Positions 26,901-35,336 of a stretch of DNA of 64,000 nt are shown here, piece after piece (the stretch's first letter is position 1; each line of letters begins with the position of its first letter). The notes under the pieces are model-generated. The model made no database searches, had not been told where the DNA came from, and was given only the letters and a program-made list of their open reading frames with translations. The position numbers and the translations under genes are program-made. The stretch comes from Microbacterium sp. SLBN-146 (GTDB lineage Bacteria > Actinomycetota > Actinomycetes > Actinomycetales > Microbacteriaceae), in assembly GCF_006715145.1 (NCBI RefSeq), contig NZ_VFMR01000001.1, forward strand, positions 1,302,001 through 1,366,000. The letters are read 5' to 3'.

Positions 26901-29595
26901 GGGCGACTCCGCGGGTGGCGGACTCAACCTCAGCTACGTCGAGGTGAACGACTGGTGGTCCTACGAGCCGATCAACCTGACCGGAATCGATTCGGTCTCG
27001 TTGCGACTCGCGAAGGGCACGGCCGGGGACGGGACGATCGAGGCGCGCTGGAACTCGCCGACGGGACCCGCGTTGGGCACCGTGACGTTCCAGCCGACGA
27101 ACGGCTCGGACGGACAGCCTGCGTGGCAGAGCTACCGCGACTTCAGCATGCCGCTCGACACCGCGGTCACGGAAGGAGAGACGGGAACCCTGTACTTCGT
27201 CCTGACCTCGGGTGGAGTGAACGTCAACTACCTGGTGTTCGAGGGAGACGGTGTCCAGACGAATGCCGCTCCCACGGGTGAGCTGACCGTCGACACCACG
27301 GGTGGAGAAGCTCCTGTGGCCGTCGCCGCCTCCGTGTCCGCCACGGACCCGGACGGTGACTCCGCGCTCCTGACGTATCAGTGGGATGCCGGCACGGGTG
27401 ACGGCTTCGTCGCCGGAACGTCGGAGTTCTCCTACGAGTACACCGAAGCCGGCACCTACGGGCTCAAGGTTCGTGTCACCGACGAAGGCGGCGCGTACCG
27501 CGAATTCAGCGAGTCGATCAGGGTGACCGCACCGCCGATCGGAGTCTGCCTGAACGGACGTTCGGACGGGTTCGACGGGACGTCGCTGGACACCCAGCGC
27601 TGGAGCCAGTCGGTGCGCGTGAACCAGGAGGCCCAGGTGGCCGACGGCTACCTGACCGTCCCCGCATCGCGGACCGATATCCACGGGAACGGAGGCTCGA
27701 CCCCGAACATCATCCTTCAGGAGATGCCGGAAGGTGCCTTCACCGCGACCGCGAAGATCGAGTTCCCGGCACGTGTGCAGTACCAGCAGGCCGGAATCAC
27801 GATCTACGGCGACGACGACAACTACGTCAAGGTCGTCCTCCAGGGTCGCGCCGGTTCGGAGAGCGCAGCGAATCGCATCGTCCAGTTCTTGAAGGAGGAC
27901 AACGCGACGCCGGTCGAGTACAACACCGCTCAGCTGGGCGCGGAGTTCCCCGACACGTTCTACGTGCGACTCGTCAGCGACGGCACGACTCTGACGGCGC
28001 AGTACTCGGCGGACGGAGTGACGTTCACGTCGATGGCGGAGACGTTCACGATGAGCGGCATCGAGAACCCGAAGCTGGGTCTGCTTACCCTGGGGTCGAC
28101 GTCGACGATCGCGGGAACCTACCCGATCACGAACGCCAAGTACGACTGGTTCCACGTGACGCCCGACGACACGGCGACAGCCGCGACGCCGAACGATCAG
28201 TTCGACGGAGCCGAGCTGGACTCCTGCCGCTGGACCGTCGTGAACGAGGATGCCGATGGCTACCGCGTCGCGGACGGGCAACTGCAGATCGACACGACTC
28301 CGTTCGACATCTACAGCACCGATACCGGGGTGACGAACTTCATCGTTCAGCCTCAGCCGGGTGCCGACTGGGTCGTGGAGACGAAGGTGGACGGCTCGCA
28401 GCTCGATCGTCGCTATCAGCAGGGTGGGCTCATCCTCTATGGCGATGAGCAGAACTACGTGAAGCTCGACATCCTCGCCACCAACGAGGCAGGGCAGGCG
28501 ATCGCTCGCAACATCGAAATGCGCAGCGAGATCGGCAACACGGTGCAGAACCCGCAGCCGAACGCCCCGGCGCCGGCTGACGGGATCGTCTGGCTGCGCC
28601 TCCAGAAGAGCGGTTCGACCTTCACGGGCTCGTACAGCTCCGACGGCGTCACGTGGACGCAGATCTCGGAGACGGTGTCGAACACGGCGCTGGATGCTGC
28701 GCAGATCGGTGTCTACGCGCTGGGCAACCCTGCCCAGGGCCAGGTGTCGAACACGGCGTCCTTCGACTACTTCACGGTGGTCGAGGACGAGCTCGAGGTC
28801 ACGGCGGCAGTGGACCCCGCCGCTCCCAACGGAGCGAACGGCTGGTACACGAGCGGCGTGACCGTCTCGGTCGACGCTCAGGGTGGCAGCGGGACTCTGT
28901 ACCGCGAGTACAACCTGGACGGCGCTGGGTGGGTCGAGTACACGGCTCCTGTCGCGGTGACGGACGACGGCGAGCACGAGCTCGAGTACCGCGCGTCGAC
29001 GTCGGACGGAGGGTCTGCCGAAGCGCAGTCCGTCTCGTTCAAGATCGATGGGACAGCTCCCGTCGCGACCGCAACGGTCGTCGCGGACGAGTCCGATCCC
29101 ACGGTCAGGTCGCTCGAGCTGGAGGCGGACGACCCGACGAGCGGTGTCGGATCCATCGAGTACCGCATCGACGGCGGCGAGTGGACGGCCTACACCGCCC
29201 CCGCGGCGCTGGATGCCAGTGCGCACGTCGTCGAGTACCGCTCGACCGACAACGCGGGCAACACGAGCGAGGTCGCGAGCATCGATGTACCGGAGGGCCG
29301 CGTGCCGCTGGACGTCACGGTCGCAGCCAGCGTTCGCTGCATGGGCGGAAAGGCGTTCCTCACGGTCCAGGCGAAGAACAACGAGGACGTGCCGGTGTCG
29401 ATCACCTTCGACACCGAGTACGCCACGAAGTCGTTCGCCAACGTGGCATCGGGGAAGAACGCCGTCCACGCCTTCACGACACGTCTCGTGAACCTGCCGG
29501 CGGGAACCGCCACGGTCACCATGACAGCGGATGTGAACGGTAAGACCGTCACAGACACGGTCGAGGTGGGATACGCCGCTCACTCCTGCGGCTGA
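23992..29595 (+). CDS. Giant secreted ThuA / sugar-dehydrogenase-like multidomain protein
   Basis: This 1867-residue protein has a signal peptide (cleavage near GNPAAAQ). Domains in order: ThuA glutamine-amidotransferase-like (about 66-285, with GGGGFAGIHAASDTEYDW), a six-bladed glucose/sorbosone-dehydrogenase-type propeller (300-735, with YAMGFRNPFRIGLDP and NYGWPLC), PKD (745-833), carbohydrate-binding-like (943-1087), a second PKD, two related concanavalin-like domains (1185-1393 and 1402-1600), Ig/OmpL47-type repeats (1602-1767) and a C-terminal Cys-pair domain (1773-1867) shared with the GH127 protein at 54 kb. ThuA and PQQ-type dehydrogenases take part in keto-sugar chemistry; extracellular glycan oxidation is the best guess. 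The GTG start has GGAG at good spacing; ATG 24016 is an alternative. No cell-wall sorting signal is present. Confidence 0.85.
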   Translation: MTIDIQEHMVHRAVHHPRNRTRATALATTIAVVAGLALPALWGNPAAAQTAPTETSAALAAEAAPDYRVLVFSKTAGFRHGSIAPANTLIADLAEENNFEAVFTEDSSVFGPDNAEELAQFDAVVFNSTTGDVLTGEQQTTFEEYIRGGGGFAGIHAASDTEYDWSFYGGLVGGYFNGHPAPQQATVKIEDKVNPSTAHLTGDTWVLEDEWYNFRNFTRDNVHVLLSLDEKSYTGGSMGFDHPIAWCQADYEGGRSWYTGLGHIESNYLIPAFRQHVLGGIEIAAGVVPSGCSATQSENYEKITLDDNTQNPMAMDIAPDGTVFFAERNGRLQQIDPATRSTSTALTLSVTQANEDGLLGVVLDPDFSTNGWVYLYYAPNDVGADGPHNRLSRFTYDFASKTAAASSEKILLKVTTQRNTCCHAGGDMLFDNDGNLILATGDNTNPFESDGYAPIDERTGRADYDAQRTSANTNDLRGKVLRITPQADGTYTVPTGNLFAEASDTQSKTRPEIYAMGFRNPFRIGLDPATNHLFVADYGPDAGSANANRGPGGTVEWNIVDEPGNYGWPLCVGIKCYRDYNFASGVSGAAFNPAAPVNDSPNNTGLTNLPPVIQPEWWTENGLAALYPEIGGSGAPMGGPVYRYDPDLESDVKWPEYWDGKAIFGEWNQGRQYSIQLDEETGTEIVDINRILPGIFDGGGEWHRSMDFEFGPDGALYVIDWGSSFGGSTADSGVYRIDYVQGNPSPIARASADVTNGPAETLTVNFSSAGTRHPLALDYTLEWNFGDGSATSSEANPTHTYNGAGAYTAQLTVTDTLGSTAVANVQIIVGNAVPTVTITFPEQGGFFEWGDQVLYEVTVDDPDASGPIDCSKVTVVAALGHDSHNHDFGEQHGCQGSIQTIRDAGHGLEANLFWVINVNYVDDGGAAGVPLTGFGTNILNPKYFQAEYFDETGRVGGTGGDSDGVLTETTGDSAGGGLNLSYVEVNDWWSYEPINLTGIDSVSLRLAKGTAGDGTIEARWNSPTGPALGTVTFQPTNGSDGQPAWQSYRDFSMPLDTAVTEGETGTLYFVLTSGGVNVNYLVFEGDGVQTNAAPTGELTVDTTGGEAPVAVAASVSATDPDGDSALLTYQWDAGTGDGFVAGTSEFSYEYTEAGTYGLKVRVTDEGGAYREFSESIRVTAPPIGVCLNGRSDGFDGTSLDTQRWSQSVRVNQEAQVADGYLTVPASRTDIHGNGGSTPNIILQEMPEGAFTATAKIEFPARVQYQQAGITIYGDDDNYVKVVLQGRAGSESAANRIVQFLKEDNATPVEYNTAQLGAEFPDTFYVRLVSDGTTLTAQYSADGVTFTSMAETFTMSGIENPKLGLLTLGSTSTIAGTYPITNAKYDWFHVTPDDTATAATPNDQFDGAELDSCRWTVVNEDADGYRVADGQLQIDTTPFDIYSTDTGVTNFIVQPQPGADWVVETKVDGSQLDRRYQQGGLILYGDEQNYVKLDILATNEAGQAIARNIEMRSEIGNTVQNPQPNAPAPADGIVWLRLQKSGSTFTGSYSSDGVTWTQISETVSNTALDAAQIGVYALGNPAQGQVSNTASFDYFTVVEDELEVTAAVDPAAPNGANGWYTSGVTVSVDAQGGSGTLYREYNLDGAGWVEYTAPVAVTDDGEHELEYRASTSDGGSAEAQSVSFKIDGTAPVATATVVADESDPTVRSLELEADDPTSGVGSIEYRIDGGEWTAYTAPAALDASAHVVEYRSTDNAGNTSEVASIDVPEGRVPLDVTVAASVRCMGGKAFLTVQAKNNEDVPVSITFDTEYATKSFANVASGKNAVHAFTTRLVNLPAGTATVTMTADVNGKTVTDTVEVGYAAHSCG

Positions 29596-29602
29596 GTGAT
29601 GA

Positions 29603-29633
29603 GGGGGTGGCCTGGATGATCCAGGTCACCCCC
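29603..29633 (+). terminator. Terminator hairpin
   Basis: GGGGGTGGCCTGGAT (29603-29617) pairs with ATCCAGGTCACCCCC (29619-29633) with one G-U pair, 8 nt after the stop codon of the giant secreted protein. It probably ends most transcripts. Confidence 0.65.
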
Positions 29634-29694
29634 TTCTCAGGAGTTCAGACACGTTTCCGGCGGGATGCCGCCGATCACAGAGAAAGAGAACGAG

Positions 29695-30312
29695 ATGGGT
29701 AAGAGAGAGATCGTCGCGCGGTGCGCGATGCTCGCCGCGGGTGTGGCTGTTCTGGCGGGAGCTGCGACTGCGGCGACGGCCGCCGAGCAGGATGAAGACA
29801 TCGACGTCACCGTCCAGATCGCCGAGATCGACGAGCCGGGGGCGCTCGCGATGAGCGTTGCAGGTTCGTCGGTGGCACTCACCGAGAACGGTTCGACGTC
29901 GACGGTGCGCCAGTTCACCGGTTCGTTGCCGACGGTGACGATCACGGACACCCGAACGGCGGACGAGATCCCCGAGGGTGCCTTCTGGTACGTCCTGGGA
30001 TCTGCGTCATCCTTCACGGGAGACGGCGGCCAGCCGGAGATCTCGGCCGCGAACCTCGGCTGGGCGCCCGAACTGCTCGATGGCGGGGAGTCGGGTCTGG
30101 TGTCCGAGGGCGATCCGGTCGAGACGGTGCTCGACGAAGGCCCGAACAACGTCGGCCTTGTCGATCGGGAGCTTCTTGCGATGGCGGCGGATTCCGGGAT
30201 GCTCGCGGAGGAGGGAGCGTGGACCGTGACGGCCGACCTCTTCCTCCGCACCCCCTCCACCGTCGTGCCGGGCTCGTATGCATCGGTGCTGACGCTTTCC
30301 CTGTTCGAGTGA
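29695..30312 (+). CDS. Secreted protein, WxL-like beta-sandwich
   Basis: The 205-residue protein has a signal peptide with cleavage near TAATAAEQ. The mature part is acidic and beta-rich. The C-terminal stretch (EGAWTVTADLFLRTPSTVV followed by GSYASVLTLSLFE) resembles the end of WxL-type surface domains, though the WxL motif itself is not convincingly present. An ATG at 29665 is possible, but 29695 gives a standard signal sequence. It lies between two terminators, downstream of the giant secreted glycan enzyme and upstream of another envelope protein, so surface attachment in a glycan-use context is plausible. Function is not known. Confidence 0.65.
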   Translation: MGKREIVARCAMLAAGVAVLAGAATAATAAEQDEDIDVTVQIAEIDEPGALAMSVAGSSVALTENGSTSTVRQFTGSLPTVTITDTRTADEIPEGAFWYVLGSASSFTGDGGQPEISAANLGWAPELLDGGESGLVSEGDPVETVLDEGPNNVGLVDRELLAMAADSGMLAEEGAWTVTADLFLRTPSTVVPGSYASVLTLSLFE

Positions 30313-30318
30313 CCCTCC

Positions 30319-30348
30319 GGGGCGGGGGTGGTCTTCCACCCTCGCCCC
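30319..30348 (+). terminator. Terminator hairpin
   Basis: GGGGCGGGGGTGG (30319-30331), loop TCTT and CCACCCTCGCCCC (30336-30348) form a stem with one mismatch, 6 nt after a stop codon. Confidence 0.65.
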
Positions 30349-30403
30349 ACCCGAATACTCCGTTCGTGAGACGGACGCGACGACGAGATCCGAAAGTGAA
30401 GAC

Positions 30404-30997
30404 ATGAGTTTCCTGACACGTAACGTGAATCTGCGACGCGCGGCTGTCGCGATCATGATCGCCGTCGCGACGGCGTTCGCGTTCGTGCTCTCAGCTGCAC
30501 CCGCGCAGGCTCACCATGGAAAGATCGACGCGCAGGTCGCCCACGACGGGCTCGGCGGGGTGTACGTGACGTTCATCTACATCGAAGACGGTCACCCGGT
30601 CGACGCGCTGCTGACGGCGACCGTCGAGGGGCGATCCAGCAGCGGGGAGGTCGTTGAGCCGATCGCGCTGTCTTCGGCGAGTCAGGGCGTCGGCATCTGG
30701 GAGACGCCCGCCGGCTCCTTTCCCGCGGGACAGTGGGAGATCACGGTGCGCATCACCGATCCGGTCGCGTTCGAGAAGAGCATGCCGATCGAGATCTCGG
30801 TCGCCGATGTCGTCGAGGACGACCACGATGAGCCCGCCGCGTCGGACGCCCTCTCGGCTCCCACGGCGAGTGCCACGACCCCCGGTGATCCCGGCATGGG
30901 CGTCTGGCTGGGCGTGGGGATCGGTGCGGTCGTGGCTACCGCGATCGTCGTTGCGGTGCGGATGTCGCGCAAGCGGACGCCTGCCTCAGCCCAGTGA
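30404..30997 (+). CDS. Exported, membrane-anchored protein with beta-rich domain
   Basis: The 197-residue protein has a signal peptide cut near PAQAHHGK. The mature part contains a beta-sandwich-like domain with YVTFIYIEDGHPVD and EITVRITDPVAFEK, of a type seen in CopC-like or FixH-like periplasmic proteins. A Thr/Ala/Pro-rich linker follows, then a transmembrane helix (MGVWLGVGIGAVVATAIVV) and a short basic tail. The N-terminal His-His after cleavage could bind a metal, but this is speculative. It is the last gene of the secreted cluster. No enzyme motif is visible. Confidence 0.65.
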   Translation: MSFLTRNVNLRRAAVAIMIAVATAFAFVLSAAPAQAHHGKIDAQVAHDGLGGVYVTFIYIEDGHPVDALLTATVEGRSSSGEVVEPIALSSASQGVGIWETPAGSFPAGQWEITVRITDPVAFEKSMPIEISVADVVEDDHDEPAASDALSAPTASATTPGDPGMGVWLGVGIGAVVATAIVVAVRMSRKRTPASAQ

Positions 30998-31018
30998 TGT
31001 TGAACCCGCAACTATGTG

Positions 31019-31048
31019 TTGACTAACAACAAATAATCTCAGTACGCT
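31019..31048 (+). promoter_or_regulatory. Promoter with overlapping putative ROK operator (second copy)
   Basis: TTGACT (31019-31024), an 18-bp spacer beginning AACAACAAA, and TACGCT (31043-31048) mirror the promoter at 23910 in sequence and spacing. An ACGCT/AGCGT inverted repeat again overlaps the -10 and start site. A common regulator, probably one of the two nearby ROK proteins, is likely. Confidence 0.5.
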
Positions 31049-31115
31049 CTGAGCGTCATGGGTGGCCGAACGGCCGCGAGTCGCGCTCGAGGAAGAGCAG
31101 CGGAACGAGGAGAAC

Positions 31116-31304
31116 ATGCCGCAGGCGATCGTCACAGAGGTCCCGTCGACCAAGTGGGAGGCGAGGTCGATCGTCAGACCGGCCCGCGGAGTGGCGCCTT
31201 TGCTGCCGGAGTTCGGCGAGACCCGAGCTCGCCCGACCTGGAACGCGTATCGGGACCTCGTGGGAGGCTTCGTGGCCCGCTATCCCCAGCCATCCGGCCA
31301 GTAA
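31116..31304 (+). CDS. Hypothetical small protein, 62 aa
   Basis: I do not recognise this small protein. Its ATG follows a strong GAGGAG ribosome site, and the shared operator-type promoter at 31019 lies upstream, which argues for real expression. The sequence has no signal peptide, membrane helix or metal motif; it is rich in Pro, Arg and Ala (for example SIVRPARGVAPLLPEFG). It might be the remnant of a longer gene whose 3 prime part was lost, because a regulated promoter ahead of an orphan 62-residue ORF is odd. Confidence 0.4.
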   Translation: MPQAIVTEVPSTKWEARSIVRPARGVAPLLPEFGETRARPTWNAYRDLVGGFVARYPQPSGQ

Positions 31305-31475
31305 GACCCTTCCGCTCCCGGAGCTGGATCGACGATCGTCTGAGGTGTCATCGCGCGTGACGCGGCACGGAACATTCGGCTCAGACGACAACAATTGCGA
31401 GTAGCATCAAGATCGCAGACAGCTCACGCCTCCGCTCCCTTGACCGCAGGCACGCAGGAGTGACCGGGAGGGTGG

Positions 31476-32720
31476 ATGAAGGACACGGCCGACGGCGGCG
31501 CGCGTGCCGGATCCCGCGGCAGCAATCTGGAGGACCTTCGGCGTCAGAACCTCGGCGCGGTGCTCTCGCTCGTGCACGCCAATCGGTCGATCACGCGCGC
31601 CGAAATCACTCACGCGACCGGATTGAATCGCTCCACGGTCGCGACGATCGTCGCCGAACTCGAGTCGCTCGAGCTCGTCACGGTCTCGCAGCCCGTCGAC
31701 ACGAAGCGCGTCGGTCGCCCCAGTACGATCGTCGGCCCGTCGGAGCGGCACATCGCGGTGGCTCTGAACCCCGATACGGATGCCATCACCATCGGCGTCG
31801 TCGCGATGGGCGGGCGGGTGCTCCGAGAGTTCCGCTTCGACATGGAGCAGTCGCCCAGCGCCACGCAGACCGTGAGCACGCTCAAAGCCCTGCTTCGCGG
31901 GCTGGAGCTGTCTCATCGCGGATCCGTGCTCGGCATCGGCATCGCCGTTCCGGGGCTCGTCGGGGCGCGTGACGGGATCGTGCGGGTCGCTCCCCACCTC
32001 GACTGGCGCGACGAGCCGCTCGTCGAGATGGTCGTGACGGCGACGGGGATACCCGCGTGGGCGGCCAACGACGCGACGTGCGGCGTCGTGGCGGAAGGGC
32101 AATTCGGCGAGGGTGCCGGCGAGGAGAACGTCGTCTACCTGAACGGCGGTTCGGGTGGCATCGGTGGCGGAGCCATCGTCGGGGGGCAGCTTCTCACCGG
32201 TCAAGGCGGATTCAGCGGCGAACTCGGACACACCCTGGTGAACTCGGACGGACTCAGATGCCACTGCGGGGCGGTGGGATGCTTGGAGACCGAGGTCAAC
32301 CGCAACGATCTCCTGGCCGCCGTCGGGCTCGAGACCGCCACGAACGCGCAATTGGAAGATCGGCTGCGCACCCTCTACCTCACCGACCCGAACGTCACCG
32401 CCGTCGTCGACCGTCAGCTGGAGTTCCTCGGCATCGCTCTTCGGAACTTCGTCAACACCTTCAATCCGGGGATCGTCGTGCTCGGAGGATTCCTCGCGTC
32501 TGTGCGGAACGCCACCGGCGGCGCCCTGCAGGAGGCCGTCGAGCACTCCGCGCTCCCGGGTCCTGCCTCGGAAGTGCGGATCGTCTCCTCGACGCTCGAG
32601 GACAACCTCTTGATCGGTGCGGGTGAACTCGTCTTCCAGGCTGTGCTGCGAGACCCGACCTCGGTAGCCGTTCACGACCAATCGAACGAGCGCCGACCAG
32701 AGCCCCTGGCTGCGGGCTGA
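31476..32720 (+). CDS. ROK family transcriptional regulator (NagC/XylR type)
   Basis: The 414-residue protein begins behind a GGGAGGG ribosome site. It has a winged helix-turn-helix (about 20-80; ITRAEITHATGLNRSTVATIV) and a ROK domain with the zinc-binding motif CHCGAVGCLE. The nucleotide-binding and sugar-binding core (NDATCGVVAEGQFG, GGIGGGAIVGG) is intact. It closely resembles the ROK protein at 38969 in domain order and wording, which suggests duplication. It is convergent with the ribose-type permease gene. Likely targets are the promoters carrying TTGACwAACAACAAA at 23910 and 31019 and the divergent ABC locus; that is inference from position. Confidence 0.85.
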   Translation: MKDTADGGARAGSRGSNLEDLRRQNLGAVLSLVHANRSITRAEITHATGLNRSTVATIVAELESLELVTVSQPVDTKRVGRPSTIVGPSERHIAVALNPDTDAITIGVVAMGGRVLREFRFDMEQSPSATQTVSTLKALLRGLELSHRGSVLGIGIAVPGLVGARDGIVRVAPHLDWRDEPLVEMVVTATGIPAWAANDATCGVVAEGQFGEGAGEENVVYLNGGSGGIGGGAIVGGQLLTGQGGFSGELGHTLVNSDGLRCHCGAVGCLETEVNRNDLLAAVGLETATNAQLEDRLRTLYLTDPNVTAVVDRQLEFLGIALRNFVNTFNPGIVVLGGFLASVRNATGGALQEAVEHSALPGPASEVRIVSSTLEDNLLIGAGELVFQAVLRDPTSVAVHDQSNERRPEPLAAG

Positions 32721-32766
32721 TCGATCCCGCTCGCGCGGGGGCGTTCGCCTCGCAGGCGCCTCGGCC

Positions 32767-33822
32767 TCAGCCGCGCCCGCCGGGTCGGGCGAATCGCTGT
32801 TGGAGGAGGACGGCGACGACGATGATGACGCCCTTGGCGACGGCTTGGACGGAGGAGGTGAGGTTGTTTTGGACGAAGACGTTGGTGAGGGTGGCGAAGA
32901 TGAGGACGCCGAAGACGGTGCCGACGATGGTGCCGCGGCCGCCGATGAGGAGTGTTCCGCCGACGACGACGGCGGCGATGGCGTCGAGTTCGTAGAGGAG
33001 GCCGTGGGTGGAGGTTCCGGCGGTGGTGCGGCCGAGGATCATGACGGCGGCGATGCCGGCGGTGAGGCCGGCGATGGCGTAGAGCCACATGGTGTGGCGT
33101 TTGACGTTGATGCCGGCGAGGCGTGCGGCTTCGCGGTTGCCGCCGATGGCGACGGTGCGTCGTCCGAAGGTGGTGCGGTTGAGGACGATCCAGCCGAGGA
33201 TGGAGACGATCGCGAAGATCCAGATGAGGATGTCGACGCCGAGGAGGTTGGTGTTCATGAAGTCGATGAAGTCGCGGCTGTTGACGACGAGGGTGCGGCG
33301 TTCGGCGAGGATTTCGGCGAGGCCGCGTGCGGCGACGAGCATGGCGAGGGTGGCCATGAAGGCGACGACGTTGCCGTAGGCGATGACGATGCCGTTGATG
33401 AGGCCGGCGGCGACGCCGACGGCGAGGGCGATGAGGATCATGAAGATCCAGTGGGTGTCGCGGACGACGTCTTGGATGACGGCGAGGGTGGCTGCGACGG
33501 AGGCGAGGCCCATGACGGCTCCGACGGAGAGGTCGATGCCGCCGGCGATGATGACGAGTGTCATGCCGATGGAGATGACGCCGATGATGGAGGCCTGGCG
33601 GAGGATCGTGAGGAGGTTGGAGACGCCGAGGAAGCTGTCTCCTGCTGTCACGGCGCCCACGATGATCAGGAGGATGAGCGCGGCGACGAGACCGAAGTTG
33701 CGGCCGACCGGGCCGGACAGCACCCGGCGCACGGCGGACTGCGGCTCGGTCACGAGCGTCGCCGTGGTGGTGGGAGGGGACGCCGACAGCTCACCGGGTT
33801 CCGTTTTCGTCTGCTCGCTCAC
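32767..33822 (-). CDS. Sugar ABC transporter permease (RbsC family)
   Basis: The 351-residue protein fits RbsC-type permeases: a soluble N-terminus and eight to ten membrane helices (for example FGLVAALILLIIVGAV), the family motif GGIDLSVGAVMGLAS and a late GGTLLIGGRGTIVG loop. It imports pentose- or hexose-type sugars with the ATPase encoded upstream. Its GTG overlaps the stop of that ATPase gene (GTGA), so translation is coupled. Codon use changes inside the gene: after about codon 60 the third positions are almost all C and GCG is nearly absent, unlike its neighbours. This suggests recombination with a foreign homologue. Confidence 0.9.
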   Translation of the reverse strand: MSEQTKTEPGELSASPPTTTATLVTEPQSAVRRVLSGPVGRNFGLVAALILLIIVGAVTAGDSFLGVSNLLTILRQASIIGVISIGMTLVIIAGGIDLSVGAVMGLASVAATLAVIQDVVRDTHWIFMILIALAVGVAAGLINGIVIAYGNVVAFMATLAMLVAARGLAEILAERRTLVVNSRDFIDFMNTNLLGVDILIWIFAIVSILGWIVLNRTTFGRRTVAIGGNREAARLAGINVKRHTMWLYAIAGLTAGIAAVMILGRTTAGTSTHGLLYELDAIAAVVVGGTLLIGGRGTIVGTVFGVLIFATLTNVFVQNNLTSSVQAVAKGVIIVVAVLLQQRFARPGGRG

Positions 33823-35336
33823 GCGGCAGCTCCTTTCATGACGAGTTCGAGCACGCCGTGCTCATCGATTTCGGATGCCGGCAGCGTGTCGAGCACACGT
33901 CCGTCGGCGACGACCAGCACGGTGTCGGCGAGGCCGAGCACCTCTTCGATCTCGCTCGAGACGATCACGATCGCGTTGCCATCCGCTGCCAGTCGGCGGA
34001 TGAGGGCGTAGATCTCCGCTCGGGCACCGACGTCGACGCCGCGCGTCGGCTCGTCGAGCAGCAGAACACGCGTCCCATGGACCAGCCATCGGGCGAGCAG
34101 GATCTTCTGCTGGTTCCCTCCGGAGAGCGTGATCGCGGGGCGGTCGGGGTCGGCCGGGCGGAGATCGAGAGCCGTGATCTGCTCGGCCGCCGCCTTCCGC
34201 TCGGCACGGGTGTCCACCCACCCTGCGCGCGCGAATCGCGGAAGCGACGAGAGAGTGACGTTGACGTAGATGGGCTCGTCGAGGACGAGACCCTGCGACT
34301 TCCGCTCCTCCGGTGACAGTCCCATTCCCGCCTTCACCGCCGCGATCACCGAGCCTCGTTTGAGGGGCGCGCCCGCGATGGACACCCGACCCCCCGTGGA
34401 TCGACGTGCGCCGTAGACGGTTTCGAGGATCTCCGACCTTCCGGACCCGACGAGTCCCGCCAGACCGACGATCTCGCCGGCCCTGACCGTGAACGACACA
34501 TCCGAGAACACGCCCTCGAGTTCGAGGCCCTCGACATCGAGGACCACGGGGGAGCCGCCGGGCACGGGAACCGCGGGCGGGAAGACGTTCTCGACCGCTC
34601 GTCCCGTCATGAGCCGGATGAGCTCGGATGTCGGAGTATCGCCGACGGGCAAGCCGTGAGCCATGCTCCGTCCGTCCTTGATGACCGTGATCCGGTCGCC
34701 GATCTGTCGGATCTCCTCGAGCCGGTGAGTGATGTAGACGACGGCGATTCCCGCACTCGTGAGCTCGCGCACGACGGCGAAGAGGTTCTTGACCTCCTCC
34801 GAGTCGAGGACCGCTGAAGGCTCGTCCATGATGATGAGCTTGATGTCGTGCGAGAGCGCCCGTGCCATGCTCACGATCTGCTTGTTGGCCGCGCTGAGGG
34901 TGCCGACCTCGGTGCGGGGCGATATCGCGCTGTGTCCCAGCCGCTTCATGAGCTCGCGCGCTTGCTTGTATGCCCTCCCTCGGCGTGTGAAACCGCCCCG
35001 GGAGAGCTCGTGTCCGAGGAAGATGTTCTCTGCGACGGTCAACCCGTCGACGACGTCGAGCTCTTGGTACATCGTGGCGATGCCGAGTTCGATCGCCGCC
35101 TGCGGATCGGGGATCGTCACCGAGTCGCCCATCCACAGGATCTGGCCCTCGTCAGGCTGATGAACGCCCGCGAGCGTCTTGATGAGAGTCGACTTCCCGG
35201 CGCCGTTCTGTCCGAGGATGCAGTGCACTTCGCCGGCCCGGATGTCGAGACTGACGTCCTTCAGCGCGCGGACGCCGGCAAAGGACTTCTTCAGGCCTTT
35301 CACGTCCAGAAGAACCGGCTGCTCGACTTTGATCAT
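33819..35336 (-). CDS. Sugar ABC transporter ATP-binding protein (RbsA/MglA family)
   Basis: The 505-residue protein contains two fused ABC domains, as usual for RbsA-type importers. The first has Walker A GQNGAGKST, signature LSAANKQ and Walker B LIIMDEP; the second has a degenerate Walker A (GLVGSGRSE), signature LSGGNQQ and LLLDEPTRG. The first domain signature is atypical, which is common in this family. The ATG at 35336 gives the normal length. TATGTT lies 6 nt upstream, compatible with a leaderless transcript. It forms an operon with the permease at 32767 and diverges from the binding-protein gene at 35555, a split arrangement. Confidence 0.9.
   Translation of the reverse strand: MIKVEQPVLLDVKGLKKSFAGVRALKDVSLDIRAGEVHCILGQNGAGKSTLIKTLAGVHQPDEGQILWMGDSVTIPDPQAAIELGIATMYQELDVVDGLTVAENIFLGHELSRGGFTRRGRAYKQARELMKRLGHSAISPRTEVGTLSAANKQIVSMARALSHDIKLIIMDEPSAVLDSEEVKNLFAVVRELTSAGIAVVYITHRLEEIRQIGDRITVIKDGRSMAHGLPVGDTPTSELIRLMTGRAVENVFPPAVPVPGGSPVVLDVEGLELEGVFSDVSFTVRAGEIVGLAGLVGSGRSEILETVYGARRSTGGRVSIAGAPLKRGSVIAAVKAGMGLSPEERKSQGLVLDEPIYVNVTLSSLPRFARAGWVDTRAERKAAAEQITALDLRPADPDRPAITLSGGNQQKILLARWLVHGTRVLLLDEPTRGVDVGARAEIYALIRRLAADGNAIVIVSSEIEEVLGLADTVLVVADGRVLDTLPASEIDEHGVLELVMKGAAA

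Noticed and set aside
26224..29583. Reverse-strand open frame of 1,119 codons
   Set aside because: Shadow of the giant secreted ThuA protein, which has a signal peptide and recognisable domains.
32800..34011. Acidic forward frame of 403 codons
   Set aside because: Shadow of the RbsC-type permease; the Asp/Glu/Gly-rich translation results from its C-ending codons.
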